DNA from: RGIG9608 sp045612365
GTDB lineage: Bacteria > Bacteroidota > Bacteroidia > Bacteroidales > Paludibacteraceae
Length of the DNA: 64,000 bases
Reading direction: 5' to 3'
Assembly: GCA_045612365.1 (NCBI GenBank)
Contig: JAZKYY010000017.1
Span: 62,001 to 126,000 of the forward strand
Below the pieces are notes generated by a model. That model was not told the origin of the DNA, searched no databases, and saw only the letters and a list, made by a program, of their open reading frames with translations. The first letter of the stretch is position 1. Every line of letters begins with the position of its first letter. Below are positions 41,034 to 50,565 of the stretch, piece after piece. The translations under genes and the position numbers were made by a program.

Positions 41034-42683
41034 TTATTTTTCTTTCCTGATTTCGTTACGTTTAATTTTACCACTAATAGTTTTTGGTAATTCATCAACA
41101 AACTCCACAACTCTTGGATATTTGTACGGAGCTGTGGTTTGTTTTACATGGTTTTGTAACTCTTTGGTCAAAGCTTCTTTATCGGCGTCTTTATAATCTT
41201 TTGCCAATACGATAGTTGCTTTAACTGCTTGTCCTCTAATAGGATCGGGGACTCCCGTGATGGCGCATTCTACTACCGCAGCGTGTGTCATCAGTGCACT
41301 TTCTACTTCAAATGGCCCAATGCGATAGCCCGAACTTTTTATCACATCGTCGGTTCTTCCAACAAACCAATAGTAGCCATCTTCGTCGCGCCAAGCCACA
41401 TCACCTGTGTGATAAACATCATCATAATAAACTTCGTTTGTTTTCTCCTCGTCTCGATAGTAACCTTTGAATAACCCAACAGGACGGCATTTTTTTGTAT
41501 AAAAAACAATTTCGCCTTGTTCTCCTGCTTCAGCTTTTCGACCATCGGAGGTAATTAAATCCATATCGTATGCTGGATTTGGCACTCCCATTGAACCAGG
41601 TTTTGACTTCATCCATGGAAACGTTCCAATGGTCATTGTAGTTTCTGTTTGTCCAAAACCTTCCATAATACGAATGCCTGTAGCTTGATAGAAGGTTTCG
41701 AAAACGGCGGGATTCAATGCTTCGCCTGCAGTGGTACAATATTCCAACGAAGAAAGATCGTATTTTGTCAAATCTTCTTTTATCATGAAGCGATAAATTG
41801 TAGGAGGAGCACAAAAAGAGGTAATTTTATAATCTTGAATTTTTTGCAAAATATCTGCAGCTGCAAACTTTTCATGATCGAACACAAAAACGCATGCACC
41901 TACAAACCACTGCCCATAGAGTTTTCCCCAAACAGCCTTACCCCAACCTGTGTCGGCCACTGTGAGATGAAGACTTTCTTCGTGCAAATTATGCCAATAT
42001 TTTGCTGTTACAATATGTCCGATAGGATAAGTAAAATCGTGCATTACCATTTTAGGTTCACCCGTTGTTCCTGAGGTGAAATAGAGAATGGAAATGTCGT
42101 CGTTGGTGTTGCAGTTCTCTGGACGTTCAAAAACTTTTGCACGGCGAATTCCGCTGTGGAAATCGTGCCAGCCTTCTGGGGTATCGCCCCCAACGGATAC
42201 TAATTTTTCTACAGAAGGAGAAGAACTCATTGCTGCGTTGATGTGTTCCACGATAACTGGTTCGTTGGCTGCAACAATCATTTTTATATCTGCAGCATTA
42301 CAGCGGTAAACAATATCTTTTTTTGTGAGAAGGTGAGTTGCAGGAATACAAACTGCCCCCAATTTGTGCAATGCCAAAATTGAGAACCAAAACTCAAAAC
42401 GACGTTTAAGAATAAGCATCACTTTGTCGCCTTTTTTTATTCCTAATTTTTGAAAAAAATAAGCAGTAATATCGCTAAAATGACGCAACTCATCAAACGT
42501 GAAGTTTGTCTGTTCTCCTTTGTCGTTGCACCAACAAAGAGCCTTTTTTTGTGGAGCAATTTTTGCCCATTCGTCCACTACGTCATAAGCAAAGTTGAAG
42601 TTCTCCGGAACATTTATCTTAAGATTTTCTTGAAAATCCTTTAAATCAGAAAATTCAGTTTTTGACAAAAAACGTTCTAACAT
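41034..42683 (-). CDS. AMP-forming acyl-CoA synthetase (medium-chain/ACSM-like)
   Basis: A 549-residue adenylate-forming ligase. Landmarks are YFTSGTTGEPKM (P-loop-like AMP motif), EGFGQTETT, YHTGDVAWRDEDGYYWFVGRTDDVIKSSGYRIGPFEVE and the C-terminal catalytic lysine in PKTISGKIKR. It activates a carboxylic acid, perhaps acetate or a short/medium-chain acid, with ATP and CoA. It lies 14 bp after an XRE-cupin regulator, which may sense a related ligand. Confidence 0.92.
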   Translation of the reverse strand: MLERFLSKTEFSDLKDFQENLKINVPENFNFAYDVVDEWAKIAPQKKALCWCNDKGEQTNFTFDELRHFSDITAYFFQKLGIKKGDKVMLILKRRFEFWFSILALHKLGAVCIPATHLLTKKDIVYRCNAADIKMIVAANEPVIVEHINAAMSSSPSVEKLVSVGGDTPEGWHDFHSGIRRAKVFERPENCNTNDDISILYFTSGTTGEPKMVMHDFTYPIGHIVTAKYWHNLHEESLHLTVADTGWGKAVWGKLYGQWFVGACVFVFDHEKFAAADILQKIQDYKITSFCAPPTIYRFMIKEDLTKYDLSSLEYCTTAGEALNPAVFETFYQATGIRIMEGFGQTETTMTIGTFPWMKSKPGSMGVPNPAYDMDLITSDGRKAEAGEQGEIVFYTKKCRPVGLFKGYYRDEEKTNEVYYDDVYHTGDVAWRDEDGYYWFVGRTDDVIKSSGYRIGPFEVESALMTHAAVVECAITGVPDPIRGQAVKATIVLAKDYKDADKEALTKELQNHVKQTTAPYKYPRVVEFVDELPKTISGKIKRNEIRKEK

Positions 42684-42697
42684 TTTTATTTGTTTTT

Positions 42698-43249
42698 TTA
42701 TTCTACGATTATTGCTAAAAAACGCACTTTTTGGTTGTTAAGTGCTTTCATCCCGTGTGGCTGTGTTGCGTCAAAATAGATGCTGTCGCCTTCGTTCAAA
42801 ACTAAATCACTGTTTCCAATACGAAGTTGCATCTGACCTTCAAGAATCATATTAAATTCTTGACCAGCGTGACGATTAAGGTGAATTTCGTCATTATTTG
42901 GTTCAACTGTTACTTCAAAAGGGTCAGCTTTAGCATTACGGAAACCATTTGCAAGTGCCTGATATTTATATGCTTTTGTGCGTTCTACAGAAGCTCCTTT
43001 TCCTTTTCGTGTCAAAAAATACGAATTCATATAAGCCTCAGTTCCTGAAATCAATTCCGATGGATTGATGTTGAATTTCGAAGCTAAATGGCAAATAAAA
43101 CTCATCGGTATATCCGACTTCCCAGATTCGTACTTTTCATAATCAGCAACACTTGTTTCGCAAATAGTTGCCATCTCTTCTACCGAATAATCCATAGAAT
43201 CACGTAATCCGTGAATTCGCTCGGCTATTTGTTCTATTTGTTTGTTCAT
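42698..43249 (-). CDS. XRE-family regulator with C-terminal cupin domain
   Basis: A 183-residue protein. The N-terminal helix-turn-helix (about 5-65, MDYSVEEMATICETSVADYEKYESGKSDIP) is followed by a cupin barrel (about 105-183) with HLNRHAGQEFNMILEGQMQLRIG and DSIYFDATQPHGMKAL. It likely represses or activates its own operon with the adjacent acyl-CoA synthetase in response to a small molecule. A paralogue with the same layout lies at 44450. Confidence 0.9.
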   Translation of the reverse strand: MNKQIEQIAERIHGLRDSMDYSVEEMATICETSVADYEKYESGKSDIPMSFICHLASKFNINPSELISGTEAYMNSYFLTRKGKGASVERTKAYKYQALANGFRNAKADPFEVTVEPNNDEIHLNRHAGQEFNMILEGQMQLRIGNSDLVLNEGDSIYFDATQPHGMKALNNQKVRFLAIIVE

Positions 43250-43284
43250 TTTTATGAAGTTTTGTAACTTTTACTAAAAGTCCG

Positions 43285-43292
43285 CAAAGGTA
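43285..43292 (-). promoter_or_regulatory. -7 box (TACCTTTG) for the XRE-cupin/acyl-CoA synthetase unit
   Basis: On the minus strand TACCTTTG matches TAnnTTTG. It is divergent from the gldB promoter 90 bp away. Confidence 0.65.
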
Positions 43293-43383
43293 CAAAAAAA
43301 AGAGATTTATTTTGATTTTACAGAGAATTCCCTTGGTATGAAAAATAAAAAACTCTTTTTCTCATAAATCCACTACATATTTG

Positions 43384-43391
43384 TAACTTTG
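43384..43391 (+). promoter_or_regulatory. -7 box (TAACTTTG) for gldB
   Basis: TAACTTTG matches the consensus. The predicted start is ~22 bases before the gldB ATG at 43417. Confidence 0.65.
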
Positions 43392-43416
43392 TCGCTCAAA
43401 AATTTTTAGTCAATAA

Positions 43417-44442
43417 ATGGGTAAAAATCGTGTAGTGATAGCAGTAGGAGTTTTGTTGATTTTGCTTTTAGGTTGTGGCAAAACCGAAAAACGTGAGGTC
43501 GACACATCCAATATTGCTATTGATGAAGTAAAGATCCAACGTTTCGATGTTGACTTTTGGAACATTGATAGAAAAAACGTGGGCAAGTCATTGAAAAATT
43601 TAAATGAACAATATCCTGATTTTTTACCAATTTACATTCAGCAAGCATTGCAATTGGGCAATTGGGAAGATGACGAGACGTCAGATATTTTAGAGCAATA
43701 TTTTTTCCCAGACACCACCATTCAATCTCTTTATAATGAATGTTTAACGCAATATGCTGTTATTAGCAAAATAGAAAAAGATTTAACAGAAGCTTTTAAG
43801 CGAGCAAAAGTTTTTTTTCCAAAAAACGATGCACCTCAGATTTACTTTCATGTATCGGCAGGAGCCAATCCGGACGCTATTTTATTTGATAATAACATTG
43901 CTATAAGCATTGATAATTATCTTGGTGCTGATTTCTATTTGTATAAAAACACCGTTTACGACTATTTGAGGTACAATATGCGCCGAGAAAAAATAACGTC
44001 GGATATTATAACTATATGGTTAGCAAGCAATTTTCCTTTTATTCGACAAAACAACCTGTTGATAGAGGAAATGCTTTACAGAGGAAAAATTTTATACTTA
44101 TTGTCAGTGTTGCTCCCAGAAGAAAAAGAAGAAATTCTAATGGGTTACTCGCTAGAACAATGGGAATGGTGCAAGCAAAGAGAAGCTGATTTTTGGCTTT
44201 ATATGATAGAGAACAAACATTTGTTTTCAACCGAAGGACGCCTTGTTGTAAAATACCTAAACGATGCTCCTTTTACTTCATTCTTTTCCGACGAATCACC
44301 AGGAAGAGTTGGGGTTTTTGTTGGTTGGCAAATTGTGGAAAGTTATATGAGAAACAATCCTCAGATCACACCTTTACAACTGGTTGAAAACTTAAATTAT
44401 CGTGAAATTTTAGAACAATCAAAATATAATCCTAAAAATTAA
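43417..44442 (+). CDS. gldB: Gliding motility lipoprotein GldB
   Basis: A 341-residue lipoprotein. Signal peptide with lipobox LLLGC. The mature region contains IDEVKIQRFDVDFW, IYFHVSAGANPDAILF, IAISIDNYLGADFYLYK and a C-terminal DESPGRVGVFVGWQIVESYMRNNPQ, typical of GldB (predicted Zn-peptidase-like DUF2268 fold). GldB is required for gliding and type IX secretion in Bacteroidetes. The convergent promoter pair ties it to the XRE-cupin gene upstream; another XRE-cupin gene follows 8 bp downstream. Confidence 0.82.
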   Translation: MGKNRVVIAVGVLLILLLGCGKTEKREVDTSNIAIDEVKIQRFDVDFWNIDRKNVGKSLKNLNEQYPDFLPIYIQQALQLGNWEDDETSDILEQYFFPDTTIQSLYNECLTQYAVISKIEKDLTEAFKRAKVFFPKNDAPQIYFHVSAGANPDAILFDNNIAISIDNYLGADFYLYKNTVYDYLRYNMRREKITSDIITIWLASNFPFIRQNNLLIEEMLYRGKILYLLSVLLPEEKEEILMGYSLEQWEWCKQREADFWLYMIENKHLFSTEGRLVVKYLNDAPFTSFFSDESPGRVGVFVGWQIVESYMRNNPQITPLQLVENLNYREILEQSKYNPKN

Positions 44443-44449
44443 AATTGAG

Positions 44450-45022
44450 ATGAAAACAGAAAAAAAAGTAGGCAGCAAAATCAAATCTTTACGCGAATCA
44501 CGAGGGGTTTCTCTTGAAGAATTATCGGAAAAATCAGGAATTTCTATCGCTCAAATAGAATTGATAGAAAGCGATGCAAATTTTCCATCACTTGCGCCAC
44601 TTATCAAAATAGCTCGCGCATTGGGCACTCGCTTAGGAACTTTTCTTGACGGTGAATCTGAAATAGGTCCATCTATTTGTCGTAAAGAAGATCGCAAAGA
44701 AGGTATCCGCTTTTCGCAATCGACAAATGTTGAAAACGGACATCTTGATTTTTTCCCTCTTGCAGAACAAAAAACTGGAAGAAACATGGAACCATTTTTC
44801 ATTGAGATTTATCCTGACAAAGAATTATCGAAGCTTTCATCGCATGAAGGAGAAGAGTTCTTGTATGTACTTCAGGGAACACTCAACGTTAAATATGGGA
44901 AGGAAGAATACACTCTCAATACTGGCGATTCCATCTATTATGATTCAATAGTGGAACACCTTGTTTATAACTCGAGCAAGGAGGTTTGTAAAATTCTTGC
45001 AGTGGTGTATGCTCCTTTTTAA
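44450..45022 (+). CDS. XRE-family regulator with C-terminal cupin domain (paralogue)
   Basis: A 190-residue protein with an HTH (about 8-65, LRESRGVSLEELSEKSGIS) and a cupin domain (about 110-190, LSSHEGEEFLYVLQGTLNVKYG ... TGDSIYYDSIVEHLVYN). It shares layout and many cupin residues with the gene at 42698. It is sandwiched between gldB and dprA with gaps of 7 bp and 6 bp, so it is probably part of that operon. Targets are unknown. Confidence 0.9.
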   Translation: MKTEKKVGSKIKSLRESRGVSLEELSEKSGISIAQIELIESDANFPSLAPLIKIARALGTRLGTFLDGESEIGPSICRKEDRKEGIRFSQSTNVENGHLDFFPLAEQKTGRNMEPFFIEIYPDKELSKLSSHEGEEFLYVLQGTLNVKYGKEEYTLNTGDSIYYDSIVEHLVYNSSKEVCKILAVVYAPF

Positions 45023-45028
45023 AAAGGT

Positions 45029-46141
45029 ATGACCACATCTTTGCAGTATAATATAGCTCTTACTCAACTTAGAGGTATTGGGCCAATATTAGCGAAAAAC
45101 CTGTTGGCTCATTTTGGCACTGCGGAGGCAGTTTTCTTTGAAAATGTTGCAGCTTTGTCGAAAACAATGGGTATTGGTACCATGCTAGCAAAGGAGATTA
45201 TTGCTTCGCGTCAACAAGCTTTGGACATTGCACAGAAAGAGTTGGAATTTATCCAAAAGCACAATATCACACCACTGTTTTTTACCGATAAAAATTATCC
45301 TTTTCGATTGAAAGAGTGCATTGATGCTCCGATGGTGCTTTTTTCAAAAGGAAATGCAGATTTCAATTCTGGAAAATTTGTTGCTGTGGTAGGTACTAGA
45401 AAAATAACTCACTATGGACAAAAACTTTGTGAAGAATTTGTAGAACAACTTTCAACGAACCATCCCGATATAACTTTTGTAAGTGGATTGGCGTACGGAG
45501 TAGATATTTGTGCTCATAAAAAATCAGTTGAGAAGAATGTGTCAAACATAGGAGTTGTTGCACATAGTTTAGATAGAATTTATCCATCTGTTCATTGTAA
45601 TGTTGCAAAAAAAATAGTTGAAAATGGTGCAATTGTGAGTGAATATCTCAGTGGAACAAAACCTGATGCTACAAATTTTGTTCAGCGCAACAGAATCATT
45701 GCAGGAATGTGTGATGCAGTTCTTATTGTAGAATCTCCCCAAAAAGGAGGAGCTCTTATTACTGCCGAATTTGCCAACAATTATAATCGTGATGTATTTG
45801 CTTTCCCTGGTAGAGTAGGAGATGTTTACTCCGAAGGGTGTAACCAACTTATCATAAAAAACAAAGCGGTACTCATTCAATCGGCTGCCGATGTAGAGAA
45901 TTTTATGGGATGGGAAAAGGACTGTGAAAAAACAATTCACCAACCAAAAATCTGTTTCGACGAGCTTTCCATTGACGAACAAAAAGTAGTAACTCTTTTA
46001 ACCAAGGAAAAAGAGTTGCATATAAATACCATTGCAGTTAGAACTTCTATGCCAATTTCTAGTTTATCATCTCTGCTAATCGAAATGGAGTTTAGAGGTT
46101 TGATAAGATGCTTTCCTGGTAATAAATACCAATTAACTTAA
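45029..46141 (+). CDS. dprA: DNA processing protein DprA
   Basis: A 370-residue protein with an N-terminal helix-hairpin-helix (LRGIGPILAKNLLAHFG), the Rossmann core (VGTRKITHYGQ, SGLAYGVDICAH, GVVAHSLDRIYPSVH, SEYLSGTKPDATNFVQRNRIIAGMCDAVLIVESPQKGGALITAEFA) and a winged-helix C-terminus. It loads RecA on incoming single-stranded DNA in natural transformation. It overlaps no neighbour but follows the XRE-cupin by 6 bp. Confidence 0.96.
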   Translation: MTTSLQYNIALTQLRGIGPILAKNLLAHFGTAEAVFFENVAALSKTMGIGTMLAKEIIASRQQALDIAQKELEFIQKHNITPLFFTDKNYPFRLKECIDAPMVLFSKGNADFNSGKFVAVVGTRKITHYGQKLCEEFVEQLSTNHPDITFVSGLAYGVDICAHKKSVEKNVSNIGVVAHSLDRIYPSVHCNVAKKIVENGAIVSEYLSGTKPDATNFVQRNRIIAGMCDAVLIVESPQKGGALITAEFANNYNRDVFAFPGRVGDVYSEGCNQLIIKNKAVLIQSAADVENFMGWEKDCEKTIHQPKICFDELSIDEQKVVTLLTKEKELHINTIAVRTSMPISSLSSLLIEMEFRGLIRCFPGNKYQLT

Positions 46142-46203
46142 TTTTATAGTTTAGAGCAAAAAATTTTTTTTACCAAAAAGCATGTTTTTCAAGAAAATAT
46201 GTT

Positions 46204-46211
46204 GTATCTTT
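46204..46211 (+). promoter_or_regulatory. -7 box (TATCTTTG) for rpsO
   Basis: TATCTTTG is a full match. A ~48-base leader follows, containing a TCCC-TTTTT-GGGA mini-hairpin (46216-46228) that may be regulatory. Confidence 0.65.
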
Positions 46212-46262
46212 GCGCTCCCTTTTTGGGAAATCATAATTTTTATTTTTTAATTTTAAGTTTTT

Positions 46263-46532
46263 ATGTATTTAACACCAGAAAAAAAAGCAGAAATCTTTGA
46301 AAAGTACGGAAAGTCGAATACTGATACTGGGTCAGCTGAATCTCAGATAGCATTATTTTCATACCGTATTTCTCACTTGACTCAGCACTTGAAGTCAAAC
46401 AAAAAAGATTATAGCACAGCTCGTGCGTTGAAAGCATTGGTAGGTAAACGTCGTAAATTGCTTGATTATTTGAAAGCAAAAGACCTTGAAGGTTATCGTG
46501 CACTTATCAAAGAATTAGGAATTAGAAAATAA
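46263..46532 (+). CDS. rpsO: 30S ribosomal protein S15
   Basis: An 89-residue protein of standard size. GSAESQIALFSYRISHLTQHLKSNKKDYSTARAL is the rRNA-binding core and LVGKRRKLLDYLK the C-terminal motif. It binds 16S rRNA helix 20-22. Monocistronic between the promoter at 46204 and the terminator at 46556. Confidence 0.98.
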   Translation: MYLTPEKKAEIFEKYGKSNTDTGSAESQIALFSYRISHLTQHLKSNKKDYSTARALKALVGKRRKLLDYLKAKDLEGYRALIKELGIRK

Positions 46533-46555
46533 TTGCTTTTTCCTTACATCAAAAG

Positions 46556-46593
46556 CAAAAGACATTCCTTATTTTTTCAAGGAGTGTCTTTTG
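46556..46593 (+). terminator. Terminator after rpsO
   Basis: CAAAAGACATTCCTT pairs with AAGGAGTGTCTTTTG (one G-U pair), followed by TTGTTTTT. It separates rpsO from waaA. Confidence 0.85.
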
Positions 46594-46632
46594 TTGTTTT
46601 TAGTAAAAATCTACACTCTTCCTATCAAAAAA

Positions 46633-47850
46633 ATGTACAACACGATTTACAATTTTGCAATGTGCTTGATGGTGCTGACAATAAAGTTTTGCGCACTATT
46701 CAAGAAAAAAATGTATTATCGTGAGAAAGGGAGTAAACAGATTTGGGATAAACTTTCTTTTGCTGATAAAACAGCAAAACACATTTGGATACATACAGCT
46801 TCTCTTGGTGAATTTGAGCAAGGACGACCTATTATAGAGGCGATCAAAGAAAAAAATCCTGAGGCAAAAATTTTACTTACATTTTTTTCTTCGTCGGGTT
46901 ACGAGATTTGCAAAAACTATCCTCTTGCTGACGTAGTATGTTATCTCCCAATTGATACTTCTCGCAATGCAAGGCGATTTATCAATGCTATTCAGATTGA
47001 AAAAGCCATCTTTATAAAATATGAATTTTGGAGAAATATTCTTTTGGAACTCAAGAAACGAGAAATTCCAACCTATTTGGTTTCGAGTACCTTCCGAAAA
47101 AATCAGTTATTTTTCAAACCTTGCGGCATTTCGCACCGAAAAGTTTTGAACTATTTTACCCATATTTTTGTGCAAAACGAATTATCAAAAAATCTTTTGC
47201 AGGAAATAAACATTCATAACGTAACTATTTCGGGCGATACCCGATTCGATAGAGTTGTAAAAATTGCTCAAAATGCGAAACAGTTCCCATTGATAAGAAT
47301 TTTTGCAGAAAATCAGAACGTTTTGGTAGCAGGCAGTACTTGGGAAAAAGACGAGAAAATTATTATCAAACATTTCAACAAAAATCATTCGCAGAAACTT
47401 ATTATTGCTCCACATGAAATCTCAAAACACCGTCTTGAAGTTCTTTGTAGTAAAATAAAACGTCCGTATGTTAAATATTCGGAAGCAACGGAAGAAAACG
47501 TTACTCAAGCAGATTGTTTAGTAATCGATGGATTCGGACTTCTTTCGTCTATTTATCAGTATGGCAATTTGGCTTATATTGGTGGCGGATTCGGAGTTGG
47601 AATTCATAACACTTTGGAAGCGGCAGTTTGGAAAATTCCTATTATCTTTGGACCTAATTATCAAAAGGCCGAAGAGGCGAAAGATTTGATTGCTTGCGGT
47701 GGGGCAATTTCTATTTGCAATGCAGAAGAATACAAGAAAGAATTTATTCGACTTTTGAATAATGAAAATGCTGGAGAGCGAGCGGGACTTTATGTGCAAC
47801 AACACGCTGGTTCTACCGATTTAATAATGAATTTGATTTTTAGAAATTAA
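46633..47850 (+). CDS. waaA: 3-deoxy-D-manno-octulosonic acid transferase
   Basis: A ~405-residue GT30 enzyme. The ATG at 46633 (MYNTIYNFAMCL) is preferred over an upstream TTG. N-terminal membrane anchor then a GT-B fold: TASLGEFEQGRPIIEAIKE, FIKYEFWRNILLELKKREIPTYLVSSTFR, ISGDTRFDRV, IAPHEISKHRL, YIGGGFGVGIHNTLEAAVWKIPIIFGPNYQK. It adds Kdo to lipid A at the inner membrane. It ends 4 bp before hisS and probably shares its transcript. Confidence 0.94.
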   Translation: MYNTIYNFAMCLMVLTIKFCALFKKKMYYREKGSKQIWDKLSFADKTAKHIWIHTASLGEFEQGRPIIEAIKEKNPEAKILLTFFSSSGYEICKNYPLADVVCYLPIDTSRNARRFINAIQIEKAIFIKYEFWRNILLELKKREIPTYLVSSTFRKNQLFFKPCGISHRKVLNYFTHIFVQNELSKNLLQEINIHNVTISGDTRFDRVVKIAQNAKQFPLIRIFAENQNVLVAGSTWEKDEKIIIKHFNKNHSQKLIIAPHEISKHRLEVLCSKIKRPYVKYSEATEENVTQADCLVIDGFGLLSSIYQYGNLAYIGGGFGVGIHNTLEAAVWKIPIIFGPNYQKAEEAKDLIACGGAISICNAEEYKKEFIRLLNNENAGERAGLYVQQHAGSTDLIMNLIFRN

Positions 47851-47854
47851 AAAC

Positions 47855-49219
47855 ATGGCACAACAAACTTCGATACCAAAAGGAACACGCGACTTCACTC
47901 CCGAAGAAATGGTGAAAAGAAACTATATTTTCGATACCATTCGTTCGGTGTTTCGCTTATACGGATTCCAACAAATAGAAACTCCAGCGATGGAAAACTT
48001 GTCTACTTTGATGGGAAAGTACGGCGAAGAAGGTGACAAACTTTTATTCAAGATTCTTAATTCTGGAGATTTTCTCGGGAAAATAGAATCGGAGGAGTTA
48101 TTGCAAAAAAACAGCATTAAACTTACCAACAAAATTTCGGAGAAAGGGTTACGTTATGACCTTACAGTGCCATTTGCTCGATTTGTAGTACAAAATCGAG
48201 ACAAAATCACATTCCCCTTCAAACGTTTCCAAATCCAACCCGTTTGGCGTGCCGATCGTCCTCAAAAAGGTCGTTATCGTGAGTTTTTTCAGTGCGATGC
48301 CGATGTTGTAGGAAGCAACTCGCTTCTTAATGAAGTGGAATTAATCCAAATCATCAACGAGGTTTTTCGCCGTTTGCAAATTAATGTTTTAATCAAACTC
48401 AACAATCGCAAAATTTTGAGCGGAATTGCAGAATATATAGGAGAGCCCGACCACATTGTTGATATTACAGTGGCAATTGACAAGTTGGATAAAATAGGGT
48501 TAGAAAATGTAAATGCTGAACTTTTGGCTAAAGGTATTTCTGAAGTTGCGGTCGAAAAGTTGCAACCAATTTTGTTGTTAAAAGGAACTAATGCCGAAAA
48601 ACTTGCTCAACTAAAACAAGTGCTTTCCACATCTGAAGTTGGACAAAAAGGTATTGAAGAAACAGAAACAATCCTTAACGCCATTAGCGAACTTGCATTG
48701 CCATACGAAGTTGAGCTTGACCTTACGCTTGCTCGTGGCTTGAATTACTACACAGGAGCAATTCTCGAAGTAAAAGCTTTGGATGTTGCTATTGGAAGTA
48801 TCAGCGGTGGCGGACGCTACGACAATTTAACTGGCGTTTTCGGGATGAATGGAGTTTCTGGCGTGGGAATTTCGTTTGGTGCTGACCGCGTCTACGACGT
48901 GCTAAACCAACTTGATTTGTATCCTAAAAATGCTGTTGAACGTACTAAACTTTTGTTTATTGCATTTGGCAATAATGAGTTGAATGCTTGTGTAAAAATG
49001 GCTGCTCAAGCTCGTGCCAATGGAATAAATACTGAAATTTATCCCGAACTAACAAAAATAAAGAAACAAATGACCTATGCCGACAACAACAAGATTCCTT
49101 TTGTTGCTATTGTGGGCGAAAACGAACTCAATGAGGGCAAAGTAATGCTCAAAAACATGCAAACTGGAGAGCAAAAATTGCTTTCAATGGAACAAGTAAT
49201 AGAAACAATCAAACATTAA
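47855..49219 (+). CDS. hisS: Histidyl-tRNA synthetase
   Basis: A 454-residue class II synthetase. Motif 1 region (GTRDFTPEE), YDLTVPFARFVVQN, motif 2 RADRPQKGRYREFFQCDADVVG, LARGLNYYTGAILE and motif 3 GGRYDNLTG are visible, with a C-terminal anticodon-binding domain. Charges tRNA-His. It is 14 bp upstream of the CoA-transferase gene. Confidence 0.97.
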   Translation: MAQQTSIPKGTRDFTPEEMVKRNYIFDTIRSVFRLYGFQQIETPAMENLSTLMGKYGEEGDKLLFKILNSGDFLGKIESEELLQKNSIKLTNKISEKGLRYDLTVPFARFVVQNRDKITFPFKRFQIQPVWRADRPQKGRYREFFQCDADVVGSNSLLNEVELIQIINEVFRRLQINVLIKLNNRKILSGIAEYIGEPDHIVDITVAIDKLDKIGLENVNAELLAKGISEVAVEKLQPILLLKGTNAEKLAQLKQVLSTSEVGQKGIEETETILNAISELALPYEVELDLTLARGLNYYTGAILEVKALDVAIGSISGGGRYDNLTGVFGMNGVSGVGISFGADRVYDVLNQLDLYPKNAVERTKLLFIAFGNNELNACVKMAAQARANGINTEIYPELTKIKKQMTYADNNKIPFVAIVGENELNEGKVMLKNMQTGEQKLLSMEQVIETIKH

Positions 49220-49233
49220 AAATAAATAGTAAA

Positions 49234-50544
49234 ATGGCTTTAATCAATTACAAAACAGTTACTCCCGACGAAGCTGTAAAAGTTATCAAATCGGGCGATC
49301 ATGTACACTTGAGTAGCGTAGCAAGTGCTCCTCAATGTTTAATCGAAGCAATGTGCCGTCGTGGCGATGCTGGAGAGTTGAAAGATGTTCACATCCATCA
49401 CCTTCATACCGAAGGTCCTGCTCCTTACACCGAACCTCGTTACGAAGGCGTGTTCCAACACGATGCATTTTTCGTTGGTGGCAATGTGCGTAAAAATGTT
49501 CAAGCAGGATATGCTGACTATATTCCTATCTTTTTGAGCGAAACTCAACGCCTTTACCGCGAGGGTTACATCAAATGTAACGTAGCAATGATTCAAGTTT
49601 GTCCTCCTGACCAACACGGATTTGTTTCGCTTGGTACTTCGGTAGATGCTACTTTAGCGGCTATAGAAACTGCCGACTATGTGATTGCCGTTATAAACAA
49701 AAATGTTCCTCGTTCGTTGGGCGACGCTTTGATTCCAATGTCGATGATTGATATTTTTGTGGAAGACGAAACTCCACTTGAGCCAGCTCATTTTAGCGAA
49801 CCAAACGAAATCGAAACAGCTATTGGTAAAAACTGTGCTGCTTTGATCGAAGATGGTGCTTGTTTGCAAATGGGTATTGGAGCAATTCCTAATGCTGTGC
49901 TTGCACAACTTGGCAACCACAAAAACCTTGGTATCCACACCGAAATGTTTGCCGATGGTGTTCTTCAGTTGGTAGAAAAAGGTGTTATCAACGGTGCAAA
50001 CAAAAAGATTGATAAAGGACAAATGGTTTCTACTTTCTTGATGGGATCGCAAAAAGTTTACGACTTTATCGACAACAATCCTATGGTGAAAATGATGGAC
50101 GTAGGTTACACCAACGACCCATTCATTATTTGCCAAAACGACAAAGTAACTGCCATCAACTCTGCTCTACAAGTGGATCTTACAGGACAAGTTTGTGCCG
50201 ACTCACTTGGTACTAAATTCTACTCTGGCGTAGGTGGACAAGTCGACTTTGTATATGGTGCTTCTCGCTCAAAAGGCGGAAAATCTATCATAGCAATGCC
50301 TTCGGTAACCAACAAAGGCGTAAGCAAAATTTCTAACGTTTTGACCTCGGGTGCTGGTGTAGTTACTACACGTAACCACATGCATTGGTTTGTAACCGAA
50401 TATGGTGCAGTGAACTTGTATGGAAAAACCTTACAAGAACGTGCAAAACTTATCATTAGCGTAGCACACCCTGACCACCGTGAGGAGCTCGAACGCCAAG
50501 CTTTCGAACGTTACGGTTCACACTTCCGTTTTGTTACAAAGTAA
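49234..50544 (+). CDS. Acetyl-CoA hydrolase/transferase family CoA-transferase (4-hydroxybutyrate/acetate type)
   Basis: A 436-residue CoA-transferase. The catalytic glutamate is in NLGIHTEMFADGVLQLVEKG; other landmarks are HHLHTEGPAPYTEPRYEG, NVAMIQVCPPDQHGFVSLGTS and ASRSKGGKSIIAMPS. It transfers CoA between acids such as acetate, succinate, butyrate or 4-hydroxybutyrate in fermentation. Codons are unusually C-ending (AAC, GAC, CGT), similar to the GH85 gene and unlike its neighbours, suggesting high expression. A bidirectional terminator follows. Confidence 0.88.
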   Translation: MALINYKTVTPDEAVKVIKSGDHVHLSSVASAPQCLIEAMCRRGDAGELKDVHIHHLHTEGPAPYTEPRYEGVFQHDAFFVGGNVRKNVQAGYADYIPIFLSETQRLYREGYIKCNVAMIQVCPPDQHGFVSLGTSVDATLAAIETADYVIAVINKNVPRSLGDALIPMSMIDIFVEDETPLEPAHFSEPNEIETAIGKNCAALIEDGACLQMGIGAIPNAVLAQLGNHKNLGIHTEMFADGVLQLVEKGVINGANKKIDKGQMVSTFLMGSQKVYDFIDNNPMVKMMDVGYTNDPFIICQNDKVTAINSALQVDLTGQVCADSLGTKFYSGVGGQVDFVYGASRSKGGKSIIAMPSVTNKGVSKISNVLTSGAGVVTTRNHMHWFVTEYGAVNLYGKTLQERAKLIISVAHPDHREELERQAFERYGSHFRFVTK

Positions 50545-50565
50545 TTTCACATTATAGATGAACAC

